DNA from: JAYYZW01 sp965217605
GTDB taxonomy: Bacteria > Pseudomonadota > Gammaproteobacteria > Ga0077536
NCBI GenBank assembly: GCA_965217605.1
Contig: CBDCJB010000014.1
Location: 140,270-204,269, forward strand
Length of the DNA stretch: 64,000 bases
Direction: 5' to 3'
Below, in pieces: positions 32,802 through 43,521 of the stretch. Positions within the stretch are counted from its first letter, which is position 1. Each line of letters opens with the position of its first letter. The notes beneath the pieces were generated by a model. The model was not told where the DNA came from. It saw nothing but the letters and a program-made list of their open reading frames with translations, and ran no database searches. A program made the position numbers and the translations under genes.

Positions 32802-33010
32802 GCGCGGCTTGGGACGAAGCAGCGCCCGCGCCAGATCTTCTGGCGTGGCGTTCCCATAGTCGGGACGTTTTGGAACTCGTGGCGGCACGGGCGATTTCCT
32901 CAACAGCGGCTAATCAGCACACCAAGTATAGCTAATCTGGCAGCGGGTCAAAGATCCCGGCCAGATCGATATAGGGCTCAGAGATACGAAACTTCCTGGT
33001 TTAAGGGATA
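32802..33010. other. Right part of the IS1595 region, no gene recognised
   Basis: Probably holds the right end of the IS1595 element. No inverted repeat could be assigned. Confidence 0.3.
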
Positions 33011-33173
33011 TTAGTCAATTCCATCGTCGAACTCATACCCATTAAGGAATGGGACGCGGGCAATAAGCGCCTCCATTCGAGCGCGCACTGGCGCTGGCCA
33101 TCCGATTGTGAAACGCGTGCGCCGCGGGGTTTTGCGGACCACGCCCGCGCAAGCGTCCAGGTAGTCGTCCTCG
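33011..33173 (-). pseudogene. C-terminal fragment of an unrecognised protein cut by IS21
   Basis: The reverse frame reads HEDDYLDACAGVVRKTPRR, then GWPAPVRARMEALIARVPFL, and stops at 33011. It begins exactly at the IS21 end. The composition is protein-like, but I cannot name the family. Confidence 0.4.
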
Positions 33174-33272
33174 TGAGAACGGCGGTGACAAATTAGTCCA
33201 CGGAAGCGGCGGGATTTCCCAGCCGCGGTCGGAGTAAAACTCTGCCACCTGTAGCCTTCGATCTTTTTTGAG

Positions 33273-34787
33273 ATGGAAGGCGGAAGGATGTACACCGTGG
33301 ACCTCTATCTGCGCGTTCGGCTGGCCTGCCATGTTGATGGTCTGAGCCAGCGAGAGGCGGCAAGTCGGTTTGGCATTGCGCGCGAGACGGTGAGGAAGAT
33401 GCTGCGGCATTCGGAACCGCCGGGATATCGGCGACGCCAGCCACCGAAACGCCCGAAACTGACCCCCTTCACGGATATCATCGACGGTATTCTGGAGGAG
33501 GACCGAACGGTTCACCGTAAGCAGCACCACACGGCGAAGCGTATAGTCGAGCGCCTTCGCGACGAACATGGCTTCACGGGCAAAGAGACCATCGTGAAGG
33601 ATTACGTTCGGGAACGGCGCCTTCGTCGGCGTGAGATGTTTGTGCCGTTGTCACATCCTCCGGGCCATGCTCAAGCGGACTTTGGCGAGGCGGATGCGAT
33701 CATCGCCGGCGTCAAGTATCGGGCGCATTTTTTCGTCATGACACGTCCCCACAGCGATGCCTGCTTCGTTGCGGCCTACCCGTCAGCGACGACGGAGGCC
33801 TGGCTGGACGGGCACAACAGAACCTTCGCCTTCTTCAGCGGTGTTCCCCGCTCGATTCTCTACGACAACGACAAGTGCCTGGTGTCGCGCATCTTGCCGG
33901 ATGGCACGCGACAACGAACGCGAGCGTTCAGCGGACTGCAGTCCCATGACCTCTTCGAGGACCGTTACGGCCGTCCCGGCAAGGGCAACGACAAAGGCAA
34001 TGTTGAGGGGGTGGTTGGCTACGCCCGACGGAACTTCATGACGCCGCTTCCCCGGTTCGTGAGCTGGGACGCCTTCAACGCTTACCTGGAGGAACAATGC
34101 CGCAAACGGCAAGACGACGTCCTGCGCGGCCACCGCGAGAACATCGGCGAACGGTTTGTGCGTGACCGCGAAGCGTTGAAGAGGCCACTGCCGGCACCGT
34201 TCGACGCGTGCGACAAGCAGGGCACGCGGGTCAACTCGCTGTCCCTGGTGCGCTACCGGACGCATGACTATTCCGTGCCCGTCGCCTGCGGCCATCAGGA
34301 AGTCTGGATCCGTGGCTATGTCCACGAGGTGGTTATCGGTTGCGGCGCCGGGATCATTGCCCGACACCCCCGTTCCTACGACCGGGAAGATAGGGTCTTC
34401 GATCCGATCCACTACCGGCCTTTGCTGGAGCACAAGATCGGTGCCCTGGATCAGGCCGCGCCGCTAGCCGGATGGGAACTGCCTGATGCCTTCCCAACCC
34501 TGCGCCGTCTCCTGGAGGCGCGCATGGGCAAGGCCGGCAAGCGGGAATACGTCCAGGTCCTTCGGCTTCTGGAGACCTTCGATCTCGAGGTGCTTCACGG
34601 CGCGGTGAAGGACGCCCTGCGCCTGGGCGCGATCGGCTACGACGCCGTCAAACACCTGGTGCTGTGCCGTATCGAGCGACGCCCGCCCAAACTCGACCTG
34701 GATATCTATCCCTACCTGCCTCGGGCCAACGTGGCGACCACGGCCGCCGCCAGTTATATGAGCTTGTTGGGTGGAGGCGCGTCATGA
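33273..34787 (+). CDS. istA: IS21 transposase IstA
   Basis: A 504-residue integrase-type transposase. An N-terminal helix-turn-helix (GLSQREAASRFGIARETVRKMLRHSEPP) is followed by the DDE core: HAQADFGEADAIIAGVKY (Asp), FVPRSILYDNDK-like SILYDNDKCLV (Asp), and GNDKGNVEGVVGYARRNF (Glu). The start may be the second ATG at 33288, preceded by GGCGGAAGG. The stop overlaps the istB start by ATGA. Confidence 0.93.
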   Translation: MEGGRMYTVDLYLRVRLACHVDGLSQREAASRFGIARETVRKMLRHSEPPGYRRRQPPKRPKLTPFTDIIDGILEEDRTVHRKQHHTAKRIVERLRDEHGFTGKETIVKDYVRERRLRRREMFVPLSHPPGHAQADFGEADAIIAGVKYRAHFFVMTRPHSDACFVAAYPSATTEAWLDGHNRTFAFFSGVPRSILYDNDKCLVSRILPDGTRQRTRAFSGLQSHDLFEDRYGRPGKGNDKGNVEGVVGYARRNFMTPLPRFVSWDAFNAYLEEQCRKRQDDVLRGHRENIGERFVRDREALKRPLPAPFDACDKQGTRVNSLSLVRYRTHDYSVPVACGHQEVWIRGYVHEVVIGCGAGIIARHPRSYDREDRVFDPIHYRPLLEHKIGALDQAAPLAGWELPDAFPTLRRLLEARMGKAGKREYVQVLRLLETFDLEVLHGAVKDALRLGAIGYDAVKHLVLCRIERRPPKLDLDIYPYLPRANVATTAAASYMSLLGGGAS

Positions 34788-35554
34788 CCGATACGCCGCA
34801 AGTGTTGCTGGCCCATCACCTCAAGACCCTGAAACTGCCGACGTTCCTGCGCGAATACGACAAGCTGGCCCGCCCATGCGCCACCGAGGGCGCCGACCCT
34901 GTGCGGTATCTTGTCCGTCTGACCGAGTTGGAACTGATCGACCGTGAGCGCCGCAGGGTCGAGCGGCGGATCAGACAGGCCAGGTTCCCCGCCGTCAAAA
35001 GCCTCGACAGCTTCGACTTCAAGGCCATCGCCTCGCTCAACAAGATGCTGGTTCTGGAGTTGGCGCGATGCGAATACGTAGCGCGTCGTGAGAATATCAT
35101 CGCGCTCGGCAACAGCGGAACCGGCAAGACCCATATCGCCCGCGGTCTCGGTCTGGCGGCCTGCCAAAAGGGGCTCTCCGTCGGCTTCATCACGGCCGCC
35201 GCCCTGGTTCATGAACGGATGGAGGCCAGGGATGAAAAACGCCTGTTGCGCCTGCAGAAGCAACTGGCAAAGTATCACCTTCTGATCATCGACGAACTCG
35301 GCTTCGTGCCGCTCTCGAAGACCGGCGCCGAGCTGCTGTTCGAAGTCTTCAGCCAGCGCTACGAGCGGGGCTCGATCATGGTGACCTCCAACTTGCCGTT
35401 CGATGAGTGGACGGAGATATTCGGCTCGGAACGTCTGACCGGGGCTGTGCTGGACCGCCTGACCCACCCTGTCCATATCCTGGAAATGAACGGCGAGAGC
35501 TATCGTCTCAACCAAAGCCAAAAACGGCGGAAATCCCCAAATACGCCTGCTTGA
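34784..35554 (+). CDS. istB: IS21 helper ATPase IstB
   Basis: A 256-residue AAA+ ATPase with Walker A GNSGTGKTHIARGLGLAA and Walker B LLIIDELGFVPLS, then SNLPFDEWTEIFGSERLTGAVLDRLTH typical of IstB. It works with IstA in target selection. Translationally coupled to istA. Confidence 0.94.
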   Translation: MTDTPQVLLAHHLKTLKLPTFLREYDKLARPCATEGADPVRYLVRLTELELIDRERRRVERRIRQARFPAVKSLDSFDFKAIASLNKMLVLELARCEYVARRENIIALGNSGTGKTHIARGLGLAACQKGLSVGFITAAALVHERMEARDEKRLLRLQKQLAKYHLLIIDELGFVPLSKTGAELLFEVFSQRYERGSIMVTSNLPFDEWTEIFGSERLTGAVLDRLTHPVHILEMNGESYRLNQSQKRRKSPNTPA

Positions 35555-35754
35555 CCACCGAACTCAAGGTTGACCCGGTGGGTCCACAGGAACCTCCCAC
35601 GCTGCTTCGCTCCGCGTAACGCAAGCGCTACACGAAGCAGCGCGGGTCCCTCCTATGGACTACCGGGACAACCCCCCAACACTGCGTACCGCATAACGTT
35701 AAGTGGACTAGTTTTGCTCCGCCCGGGTGGACTAATTTTGCTCCGCCGTTGACA

Positions 35755-36597
35755 ATTCCGGCTTTTGCCGCTGGCGGATGCTGCGCTGGTTCGATCGCCA
35801 CGGCGTGGATTACGTCATTGGTATCGCGAAAAACCCGCGTTTGCACGATCAATCGTTAGCGTTGCGCACGTTGGCTCAGTGGCGGTATTGGATGATGGGT
35901 GAGAAGCAGCGCCTGTTCAGCGAGGTCCGTTACGCCGCACAGACTTGGGATACCCCGCGACGGGTGATCGTCAAGGCCGAGCACAGCGCCCGCGGCAGCA
36001 ATCCCCGCTTCGTGGTGACCAACCTCACCGGCAATGCCCAACGCATCTACGACCGCATCTACTGCGCCCGCGGCGAGATGGAGAACCGCATCAAGGAGCA
36101 GCAGTTGGGCCTGTTTGCCGATCGCACCAGTTGCCACACCTGGTGGGCCAATCAGTTCCGGCTGTTGCTCTCAAGCTTGGCTTACACGCTGTTGGAGACG
36201 ATCCGCCGGGTGGCACTACACGGAACGGCACTGGCTCGCGCGCAATGCGGCACGCTGCGCCTGAAACTATTACGCATCGGCGCCATCGTCTTGCGCAATA
36301 CCAGGCGCATCCGACTGTTGCTCTCCAGTGCTTACCCCAATCGAGAACTGTTCTGCCTGGTGGCCGCTCGCCTCAAGCCGGGATAGTCGTCCCAACGCCA
36401 GTCGCCTCGTGTTCGATTCCTTGTGAGTCGGGGTGTCGCTCGCCTCCGAAACGACTCGTGCATCGCAATCGGCGATAAATCCACCGGTGGCGCGCCGAAA
36501 CGTCGCGCTCAAGCGCCGCTTCGTGCCACCACCAACGAATTCCGACCCATGATCGACCAACTCCACGCCCAATCTCACTGCTCATGCAATATCCGGG
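35755..36597 (+). pseudogene. IS1380 copy 3, only the 3' half
   Basis: Begins inside the transposase (FCRWRMLRWFDRHGVDYVIG) right at the IS21 right end and runs to the transposase stop at 36386 and the IS end ATATCCGGG at 36597, followed by CTAG. The 5' half is not found in this window, so IS21 insertion was followed by deletion or recombination. Confidence 0.9.
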
Positions 36598-36779
36598 CTA
36601 GCCTACTCGGATCGGCCCTATAGGACCTTGAATGCGGTGCAAACCCATTCCCGCGCTTTCCGAGTGTTAATCGGCGTGGAATATTGACCCCCTAGCGGGG
36701 GAATCGGCGTCCAAAATTGACGCCCTGAAGTTGAGCAAGTCAACTCACCGCGTTGTTTGGACAGACGGGGTGAAGGGAG

Positions 36780-38291
36780 ATGCTGGTTGTGGAAACGATC
36801 GCACGGATTCGTCGGGATCATCTGGGCCGGGGGGTGCCGCTCAAGCAGATCGCCCGGGATTTGAAGCTGTCGCGCAACACGGTTCGCAAGGTGGTGCGCG
36901 AGGACAAGACGTCGTTGTGCTATGACCGCAAGACGCAGCCGCTGCCGAAGCTGGGTTCCTGGGTCGAGGAGTTGGAACAGCGGTTGGAGGCCAACGAGGG
37001 CAAGGGCCGGCGCGATCGCCTGTCGCGGGTGCGGATGTACGAGGAACTGGCGGTCATGGGCTATGACGGGGGGTACGATGCGGTGCGCCGTTATGCGGCA
37101 TCGTGGCGCCGGCGGCGATCGGGGTCGGACGCGCAAGCCTATGTGCCGTTGATCTTCGATCCCGGCGAGGCGTACCAGTTCGACTGGAGTCACGAGTATG
37201 CGGTGGTTGCGGGCACGACCACCCGAGTCAAGGCGGCGCACATACGGCTGTGCCACAGCCGCGTCTTGCTGGTGCAGATCTTTCCGCGGGAAGGCCAGGA
37301 GATGGTGTTCGAGGCGCACGAGCGCAGCTTCCGGTTGTTCGGCGGGGTCTGTCGCCGCGGCATCTACGACAACATGAAGACGGCGGTGCAGACGGTGTTC
37401 GTCGGCAAGGAACGCGTCTACAACAAGCGTTTTCTTCAGATGTGTTCGCACCACTTGATCGACCCGGTCGCTTGCACGCCCAGGGCCGGTTGGGAGAAGG
37501 GTCAGGTGGAGAACCAGGTGCGATATGCGCGCGGGCGGTTTTTCGTGCCGCGGCCGCGCGGGCGGTCTTACGCGGAGATCAACGCCTAGCTACGGGATCG
37601 GTGCGTGGGCGAGGCGCAGCGGCGCCCGCATCCGGTCTTGAAGGATAAGACGGTGTGGGAGGTGTTCGAGGCGGAGCGGCCGTATCTGATGGCCTATCGA
37701 GGACCGTTCGACGGATTCCGTGCGGTCGAGACGGCGGTTTCCAAGACTTGTCTGGTGCGCTTCGACCGTAACCAGTACAGCGTGGAGGCGCGCGCCGTGG
37801 GACAGCCGGTCGATGTTCAAGCCTATGCCGATCGGATCGTGATCCGCCAGGACGGCGAGACCATTGCCGAGCATCCGCGCTGCTTCGAGCGTAACCAGGT
37901 CATCTACGGACCCTGGCACTACGTGCCGGTTCTCAAGAGAAAGCCTGGCGCGCTGAGGAATGGCGCGCCGTTCAAGAACTGGCCGTTACCAGGCGCCTTG
38001 GGACGCGTACGCGCCCGCTTGGGCGGCCATGCGGATGGCGACCGTCAGGTGGTCAAGATCCTCGGCGCGGTGCCGGACGACGGGTTGGAGGCGGTCGAGG
38101 CGGCTTGTGCCGAAGCCCTTGCCGGTGGGGCCTGCAGCGCCGATGTGGTCCTCAACATCCTGGCCCGGCGGCGCCAACCCGCACCGCCGGTGCCGATGCC
38201 CACACCGGCGGATCTGTGTCTACGCCTTGAGCCGACGGCCGATTGCCGTCGTTACGATCGCTTGACGGAGGCTGGCTGTGGAACGTCATGA
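36780..38291 (+). pseudogene. istA: istA with an internal amber codon
   Basis: One continuous frame encodes an IstA of about 500 residues, from LPLKQIARDLKLSRNTVRKVVRE-like helix-turn-helix through YQFDWSHEYAVV (Asp), GIYDNMKTAV (Asp) and GWEKGQVENQVRYARGRFF (Glu) to the C-terminus DRLTEAG. It is interrupted at 37587-37589 by TAG, where relatives have Trp (EINA-W-LRDRC). The mutation is a single TGG to TAG change, leaving the catalytic domain without its C-terminal part. Confidence 0.85.
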
Positions 38292-39006
38292 GGTGCTGGA
38301 CCTGATGAAGGCGTTGCGTCTGTCGGGCATGCGCGCGGCCTTTGACGAGATCGTGGACCAAGCCATCAAGCGCCAACATCCGATACAGCGCGTCATCGGC
38401 GAGCTGCTCAAGGCCGAGATCGCCGACAAGAAGGCGCGCTCGATCAAGTATCAGATGACCATCGCCAGGCTGCCCATGGCCAAGGCGTTGGCCGACTTCG
38501 ACTTTTCCGCCAGTCCGGTCAACGAACCCCGGGTCCGGGCTCGGGCCACCGGCGCTTTCCTGGAAGGCAAGCGCAACCTCGTCCTGGTCGGCGGAACGGG
38601 CAGCGGCAAAACCCATCTGAGTGTCGCCATCGCCCGCGCCTGCATCTGCAACAGCGCGCGGGCACGCTGCTACAACGTCGTCGATCTGGTCAATCACCTC
38701 GATGCCGAGGCGCGGGCCGGCAACCAGGGGCGCGCCGCCAATCAACTGTGCCGGCGCGATCTGGTCATCCTCGATGAATTAGGGTACCTGCCCTTCGCCC
38801 AGTCCGGCGGACAACTGCTGTTCCATCTCGTCAGCAAGCGCTATGAAAACACCTCGATCGTTATCACGACGAACCTCCCCTTTGGGGAATGGCCCGCCGT
38901 GTTCGGCGATCCGAAGATGACCACGGCCTTGCTCGACCGTCTCACCCATCACTGCGACATCATCGAGACCGGCAACGAGAGTTGGCGATTCACGCACCGC
39001 TCCTGA
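38278..39006 (+). CDS. istB: IstB ATPase of the second IS21 type
   Basis: A 242-residue AAA+ ATPase with GTG start overlapping istA by 14 bases. Walker A is LVGGTGSGKTHLSVAIARA, Walker B LVILDELGYLPFAQSGGQLLFHL, followed by TTNLPFGEWPAVFGDPKMTTALLDRLTHHCDIIETGNESWRF. Intact, unlike its istA partner. Confidence 0.93.
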   Translation: MERHEVLDLMKALRLSGMRAAFDEIVDQAIKRQHPIQRVIGELLKAEIADKKARSIKYQMTIARLPMAKALADFDFSASPVNEPRVRARATGAFLEGKRNLVLVGGTGSGKTHLSVAIARACICNSARARCYNVVDLVNHLDAEARAGNQGRAANQLCRRDLVILDELGYLPFAQSGGQLLFHLVSKRYENTSIVITTNLPFGEWPAVFGDPKMTTALLDRLTHHCDIIETGNESWRFTHRS

Positions 39007-39199
39007 AGCGGGGGCAGTTCAACCGCCGGACTGGTCTTGCCGACCCCACCCCCGCGCGCCTTCGCTTCGCGTCACGCGAAGCGCTACGCGACGGCGCGCT
39101 CATTCCACCAACCACCTGCGTCAGCCTTCAAAACACCACCAGGAGGGGGTCAATTTTGGACGCCGATTGGGGGTCATTTTTCAACGCCTATTGACAAAC

Positions 39200-39913
39200 G
39201 CGTGGCTCCAAAGCCGTTGCATAGCGCTATGGCATCAGACTCGCCACCCTGAACAATCGACTTCGACTATGGCCGCGGTAGGGGCCGAGGAACAGCCACA
39301 TCTGATGAAGGTGCCAGCACCGTTCGATGGCTTTGTCGAAGACACCAAGCGGGTCTCACCGACCTGTTTGATGACCTTCGATCGTAATCGCTACTCCGTA
39401 CCGGCATCCTATGCGAACCGCCCAGTGCGTGTCAGAGCCTATGCCGACCAGGTCGTGATCGCCGCCGAGGGTCAGGTGATTGCCGAACACGCACGGGTAT
39501 GCTCTCGTCGTCATGACCAACCGACACGCACGATCTACGACGGGCGCCATTATCTGGCCGTCCTGCCGCGTAAGCCCGGCGCACTGCGTAATGGCACACC
39601 GTTCGTTGAACTACCGGTTGCGTTTAAAAAACTGCAACGGATCCTACTCCAGCGCCCCGGCGGAGACCGGGAGATGGTCGAGAGCCTCTCTCTGGTGCTG
39701 CATCACGATGAGCAGGCGGTGCTCTGTGCCGTGGAGCTGGCACTGGCGTCAGGCACCGTCTCCAAGCAGCACGTACTTACTCTGTTGAGTCGCTTGCTTG
39801 AGTCCGATGGGCCGCCACCGATCGATACGCCTGCACACTTGACGCTGCTCGAAGAACCTCAAGCGAACGTCACCCGCTACGATCATCTGCGCGAGGCCCG
39901 CTATGTCCGCTGA
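39200..39913 (+). pseudogene. istA: 5'-truncated istA of a third IS21 type
   Basis: Only the C-terminal third is present (VPAPFDGFVEDTKRVSPTCLMTFDRNRYSVPASYANRPVRV to YDHLREARYVR). The helix-turn-helix and DDE core were lost at the boundary with the neighbouring IS21 element. The end overlaps the following istB. Confidence 0.85.
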
Positions 39914-40679
39914 AGCGATGACGACCACGATGAAGTCCCTAAAACTCTTCGGAATGGCCCAAGCCATCGATGAACTCGCCCAGCAACAAGGCCCGGCGTT
40001 CAGTAAGGCTGAGCCCATCCTCCAAGATCGCCTCAAGGCCGAGGTCGCAGAGCGCGAAGTCCGCTCCATCAACTACCCGATGAAGGCGGCGAAGTTCCCC
40101 GCCTTCCGGGATCTGTCAGGCTTCAAGTTCGAGGCAAGCAGTGTCGCTGAGGCCATCGTTAAAACACGCCATGGCTGCGGCTTTATCAACGACAGCCACA
40201 ACGTCTTATTTATCGGTGGACCCGGAACAGGCAAGACGCATCTGGCCACCGCTATCGGTGTGCAGGCGATCATGCATCATCATCTGCGCGTGCGTTGCTT
40301 CTCAACCATTGAACGCGTCAATCAGCTCGAGAGCGAGAAGGCGCTCGGTAAACCTGGTCAGCTCGCCAACCGGCTCGTCCATGCCGATCTCGTCGTCCTC
40401 GATGAACTCGGCTACCTGCCGTTCTCTCAAGCGGGCGGCGCACTGCTGTTCCATCTGCTCAGCAAACGCTATGAACGCACCGCCGTGATGATCACGACGA
40501 ACCTGAGCTTCTCACCATGAGCTTCCGTATTTGGTGACCCCAAAATGACCACGGCACTGCTCGATCGCCTCACTCATCACTGCCATATCGTTGAGACCGG
40601 CAACGACAGCTAGCGCTTCAAACACAGCTCAACCAAAAACAAAAAGGAGATAAAATCTAGAAAACCATCCAAATCTTGA
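39903..40679 (+). pseudogene. istB: istB with two internal stops
   Basis: The IstB frame is intact through Walker A (GGPGTGKTHLATAIG) and Walker B (VVLDELGYLPFSQAGG), then meets TGA at 40518-40520 where relatives have Trp (NLSFS-(E)W-ASVFGD). It continues GDPKMTTALLDRLTHHCHIVETGNDS and hits TAG at 40611-40613 where Tyr/Trp is expected. A clear remnant. Confidence 0.85.
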
Positions 40680-40821
40680 GCCCTACTTCGGCTCACCGAG
40701 GCGGGTCAATATTTAGTCCAAATCCCGGGTCAGTTTTCGGTGCAAATCAATAAGTCCTCGACATGACGTTTGATGATCCCCCGTGACACTGCGGCGAATG
40801 CCGCGTATCGGACAGCGCGGG

Positions 40822-43419
40822 CTAATAGTCAAGCTGGTAACTAACTCTGAAGTAATAGAAGGTGCCGTCAAACCCGAACGGTGAATACTGGCTGTAGAGA
40901 TTACCGGTCTGATCTCGCGCCTTTGGATTCTTATCCCCTTTCTCGTTAAAGACGTTCTGCACACCCGCAGTAAAGGTCATTCGCCCGTCGAGCGTGTATG
41001 CTGCCTCCAGATCAAACAGGTATTCACCGCCGTAGGTATTACCGTCTTCTGAGTCATACCAGCCGCCGTAGTAGCTGACCCGCCCCAGGAAACGCCATTC
41101 ATCCATACCGTGGTTAGCGGAAAGATTCCAGCGTGTTTCAGGTATCCCCTCCTCAATTTGCTTGACCCGTCCCTCACCCACCGTCTCCGGGTTTCTTTTG
41201 ATGACCTTGGTTTCCGTATGATTGAAGGCGAAGTTGAGATCGGTCTTGCCACTAGCCCAAGCAATGGGGTAAGTGGCCACGATATCTACACCCTGGGTTC
41301 TCGTATTAAAATCATTGATGAAAAACTTGAATGATTGCAGGGTTTTCGCCTCAGCCAGGAGATCGCCTTGAAGATCGCTGAAATAGGCAGTACAGCTGGG
41401 ATCAGGAACCGCCGGCCGATCACCGGGACATACGTTCCGCTCTGTAGACAGGTTCAAGCGGTCCTCGACCTTGATGTTGTAATAGTCAACTGACACATCC
41501 AAATCGAAGATGTTGAAAAAAGTACCGGCGGTCAGGTTCAGCGACTCCTCGGGACTCAACTCCTGGCCGCCATACGCCACGGCAAGTGGATGGATGGAGG
41601 GAATGGTTCCCTCGTTGACCAGATCTCCTAGGCTTTGATTAAATACGGTGGAGATATTGAAAGCATTGGACTGACCCGGTGTCGGTGCCTTGAACCCAGT
41701 ACTGGCGGTGGCCCTGAAACCGAGTTGCTTGAATAGATGCAAGTTGCCGCCTACCTTCCAGTTGGTGGTACCGCCAAAGTCTTCGAATTCCTCGTGGCGT
41801 ACCGCCCCGGTCAGCAGCGCATTGTCAGTCAGTTCCCATTCGGTATCAAAATAGAACGCATGGTTATAGCGGGAGAAAACGCCGGCGGTACGGGGGCCAA
41901 AGCCTGAGAAACCGTTGGATGCTGGCGTGAAGCCTTGGTCCGCCAAGGGCCCATCCTCCCACGATGCCTGCTCGCCGATGCGAATTTCAAACTCTTCCTC
42001 GCGCCATTCGTAACCAATTGCGATACTGATGGCATCCGTAGGCGCGTAGCCCAGATCAACATTGAAATTCACCTCTGTCTGTATGTAGGCGCCGGGGTCA
42101 AAAGAGAGTGGCGTGTCCGGTCCCAGGGAGGCATTCACCGTGTTGTAGATGAAGAAGTCCACCTCATTCTGACCGTAACTCGCACTGAAATCCCAACTAA
42201 ACGCGCCAAGCTTACTGTCGGCTTCGCCTTCCACACCGCTAACCAGGGAAACATCGGTCAGCTTTCCGCCAAAACGCGGGGTAAAGCCGCCGGGTAACAG
42301 TTTCTGCAGAGTGAAACAGTTGTCGTTTTCGAGTACCTGGTTCCATGCATCACGATCATCCGCGAGGACGGTACCATCGTCGGCAACTCCCACAGCAGGA
42401 CACCCTGCTGACCCGTCAGGCGTCAGGTCGCCGATCAGCAGCTGGGTGCCACCGCCGGTTCCGAACACCCCGCCACGGGTATTGGGGTGGCGGTAGTAGA
42501 AACCACCATCCACTTCTTTCGACAAGTAGTTGGCGTGGGCATAGAAGTTATTGTGGTTGCCGAGCTCCACCCCCAGGTTGCCCCAAAGTTTGAGATCCTC
42601 ATCAATGACCGGTGAACCCCAGATCATCGCAGGCGCGGGCACGGCCGCGCCACGTTCACCCAAATAGCTGTCCAGTGCCCCCATCCCCGTAGTAAGGGTA
42701 TTGCTTTCGTCGATCAGGGCCTGAGCATCATTTCTCTGAATGCTGCGGACGGTGGGGTCCGTCTCACCGTATTCGAAACTCAGGTTGGCGAAGCCCGAGG
42801 CGGTGAAAGGCAGGCCGATATTGCCGGAGACGCGAAACATGTCCCCATCATTTTCGGTCGTCTGGCCGTAACGTGCCTCAAATGTGGCGCCCTCATCATA
42901 GTCTTTCAAGATGAAGTTGAGCACGCCGGCGATGGCGTCACTGCCGTACTGGGCTGAGGCACCATCACGCAGCACTTCAACCCGTTTCAGGGCGATGGCC
43001 GGTATGGACGCAAGATCGGGGCCCTGCGACCCGTTTGCGATACCGTTCCCTATCCAGGTAATGATACTGGCGCGGTGGCGGCGCTTGCCGTTGACCAGGA
43101 CCAAGGTGTGGTCCGGCGCCAACCCCCGGAGGTTTGGAGGTCGGACAATGGTGCCGGCATCACTGATAGGTTGGGTGTTGATATTAAGGGAGGGAACAAT
43201 ATTGCGCAGCAGGTTCCCCAGATCGCTGTCACCCTGATTGACGAAATCATCACCAGAGATGACGTCAATCGGAGCGGGTGCGTCCTGAACGACTCTCGCC
43301 TTGGAGCGTGTACCGGTGGTGACAACTTCCTCTAGGACATCCTCTTGCGCAACCCCGGTGATGGCCGTCAACAGGCCCATCAGCAACGTCAACCCTCGGT
43401 ATGCTTTGCGATTTTTCAT
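40822..43419 (-). CDS. TonB-dependent outer-membrane receptor
   Basis: An 865-residue receptor with signal peptide (GLTLLMGLLTAITGVAQ), a TonB-box-like segment LEEVVTTGTRSKAR, and a plug domain (APAPIDVISGDDFVNQGDSDLGNLLRNIVPSLN to LKRVEVLRDGASAQYGSDAIAGVLNFILK). The 22-strand barrel ends in FYYFRVSYQLDY with a terminal Tyr. Such receptors import siderophores, B12, glycans or other large ligands with energy from TonB. The ligand is not evident. It is complete although enclosed by IS21 and IS1595 remnants, so it may have arrived with them or survived their insertion. Confidence 0.93.
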   Translation of the reverse strand: MKNRKAYRGLTLLMGLLTAITGVAQEDVLEEVVTTGTRSKARVVQDAPAPIDVISGDDFVNQGDSDLGNLLRNIVPSLNINTQPISDAGTIVRPPNLRGLAPDHTLVLVNGKRRHRASIITWIGNGIANGSQGPDLASIPAIALKRVEVLRDGASAQYGSDAIAGVLNFILKDYDEGATFEARYGQTTENDGDMFRVSGNIGLPFTASGFANLSFEYGETDPTVRSIQRNDAQALIDESNTLTTGMGALDSYLGERGAAVPAPAMIWGSPVIDEDLKLWGNLGVELGNHNNFYAHANYLSKEVDGGFYYRHPNTRGGVFGTGGGTQLLIGDLTPDGSAGCPAVGVADDGTVLADDRDAWNQVLENDNCFTLQKLLPGGFTPRFGGKLTDVSLVSGVEGEADSKLGAFSWDFSASYGQNEVDFFIYNTVNASLGPDTPLSFDPGAYIQTEVNFNVDLGYAPTDAISIAIGYEWREEEFEIRIGEQASWEDGPLADQGFTPASNGFSGFGPRTAGVFSRYNHAFYFDTEWELTDNALLTGAVRHEEFEDFGGTTNWKVGGNLHLFKQLGFRATASTGFKAPTPGQSNAFNISTVFNQSLGDLVNEGTIPSIHPLAVAYGGQELSPEESLNLTAGTFFNIFDLDVSVDYYNIKVEDRLNLSTERNVCPGDRPAVPDPSCTAYFSDLQGDLLAEAKTLQSFKFFINDFNTRTQGVDIVATYPIAWASGKTDLNFAFNHTETKVIKRNPETVGEGRVKQIEEGIPETRWNLSANHGMDEWRFLGRVSYYGGWYDSEDGNTYGGEYLFDLEAAYTLDGRMTFTAGVQNVFNEKGDKNPKARDQTGNLYSQYSPFGFDGTFYYFRVSYQLDY

Positions 43420-43521
43420 GCGCGAGATCCTCGTCTAAGGTGTGGGCGTTTATATGGCGATTATCTAGTTGACAAACCCACGAGGTAAGTCTAAAATATC
43501 ACCATAGATGAAGGTGATGCC

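Larger units (their letters stand above)
33174..35754 (+). mobile_element. IS21-family element, copy 1 (complete)
   Basis: Left end TGAGAACGGCGG and right end CCGCCGTTGACA with repeated inner motifs ATTAGTCCAC. It contains istA and istB. A near-identical copy lies inverted at 44938-49136. The right flank is the interior of an IS1380 copy. No target duplication is visible, so a later rearrangement is likely. Confidence 0.85.
36665..39196 (+). mobile_element. Second type of IS21-family element
   Basis: Ends TGTTAATCGGCG and the complement of TGTCAATAGGCG, with an inner repeated motif AATCGGCGTCCAAAATTGAC at both ends. Different from copies at 33174 and 44938. Confidence 0.8.
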
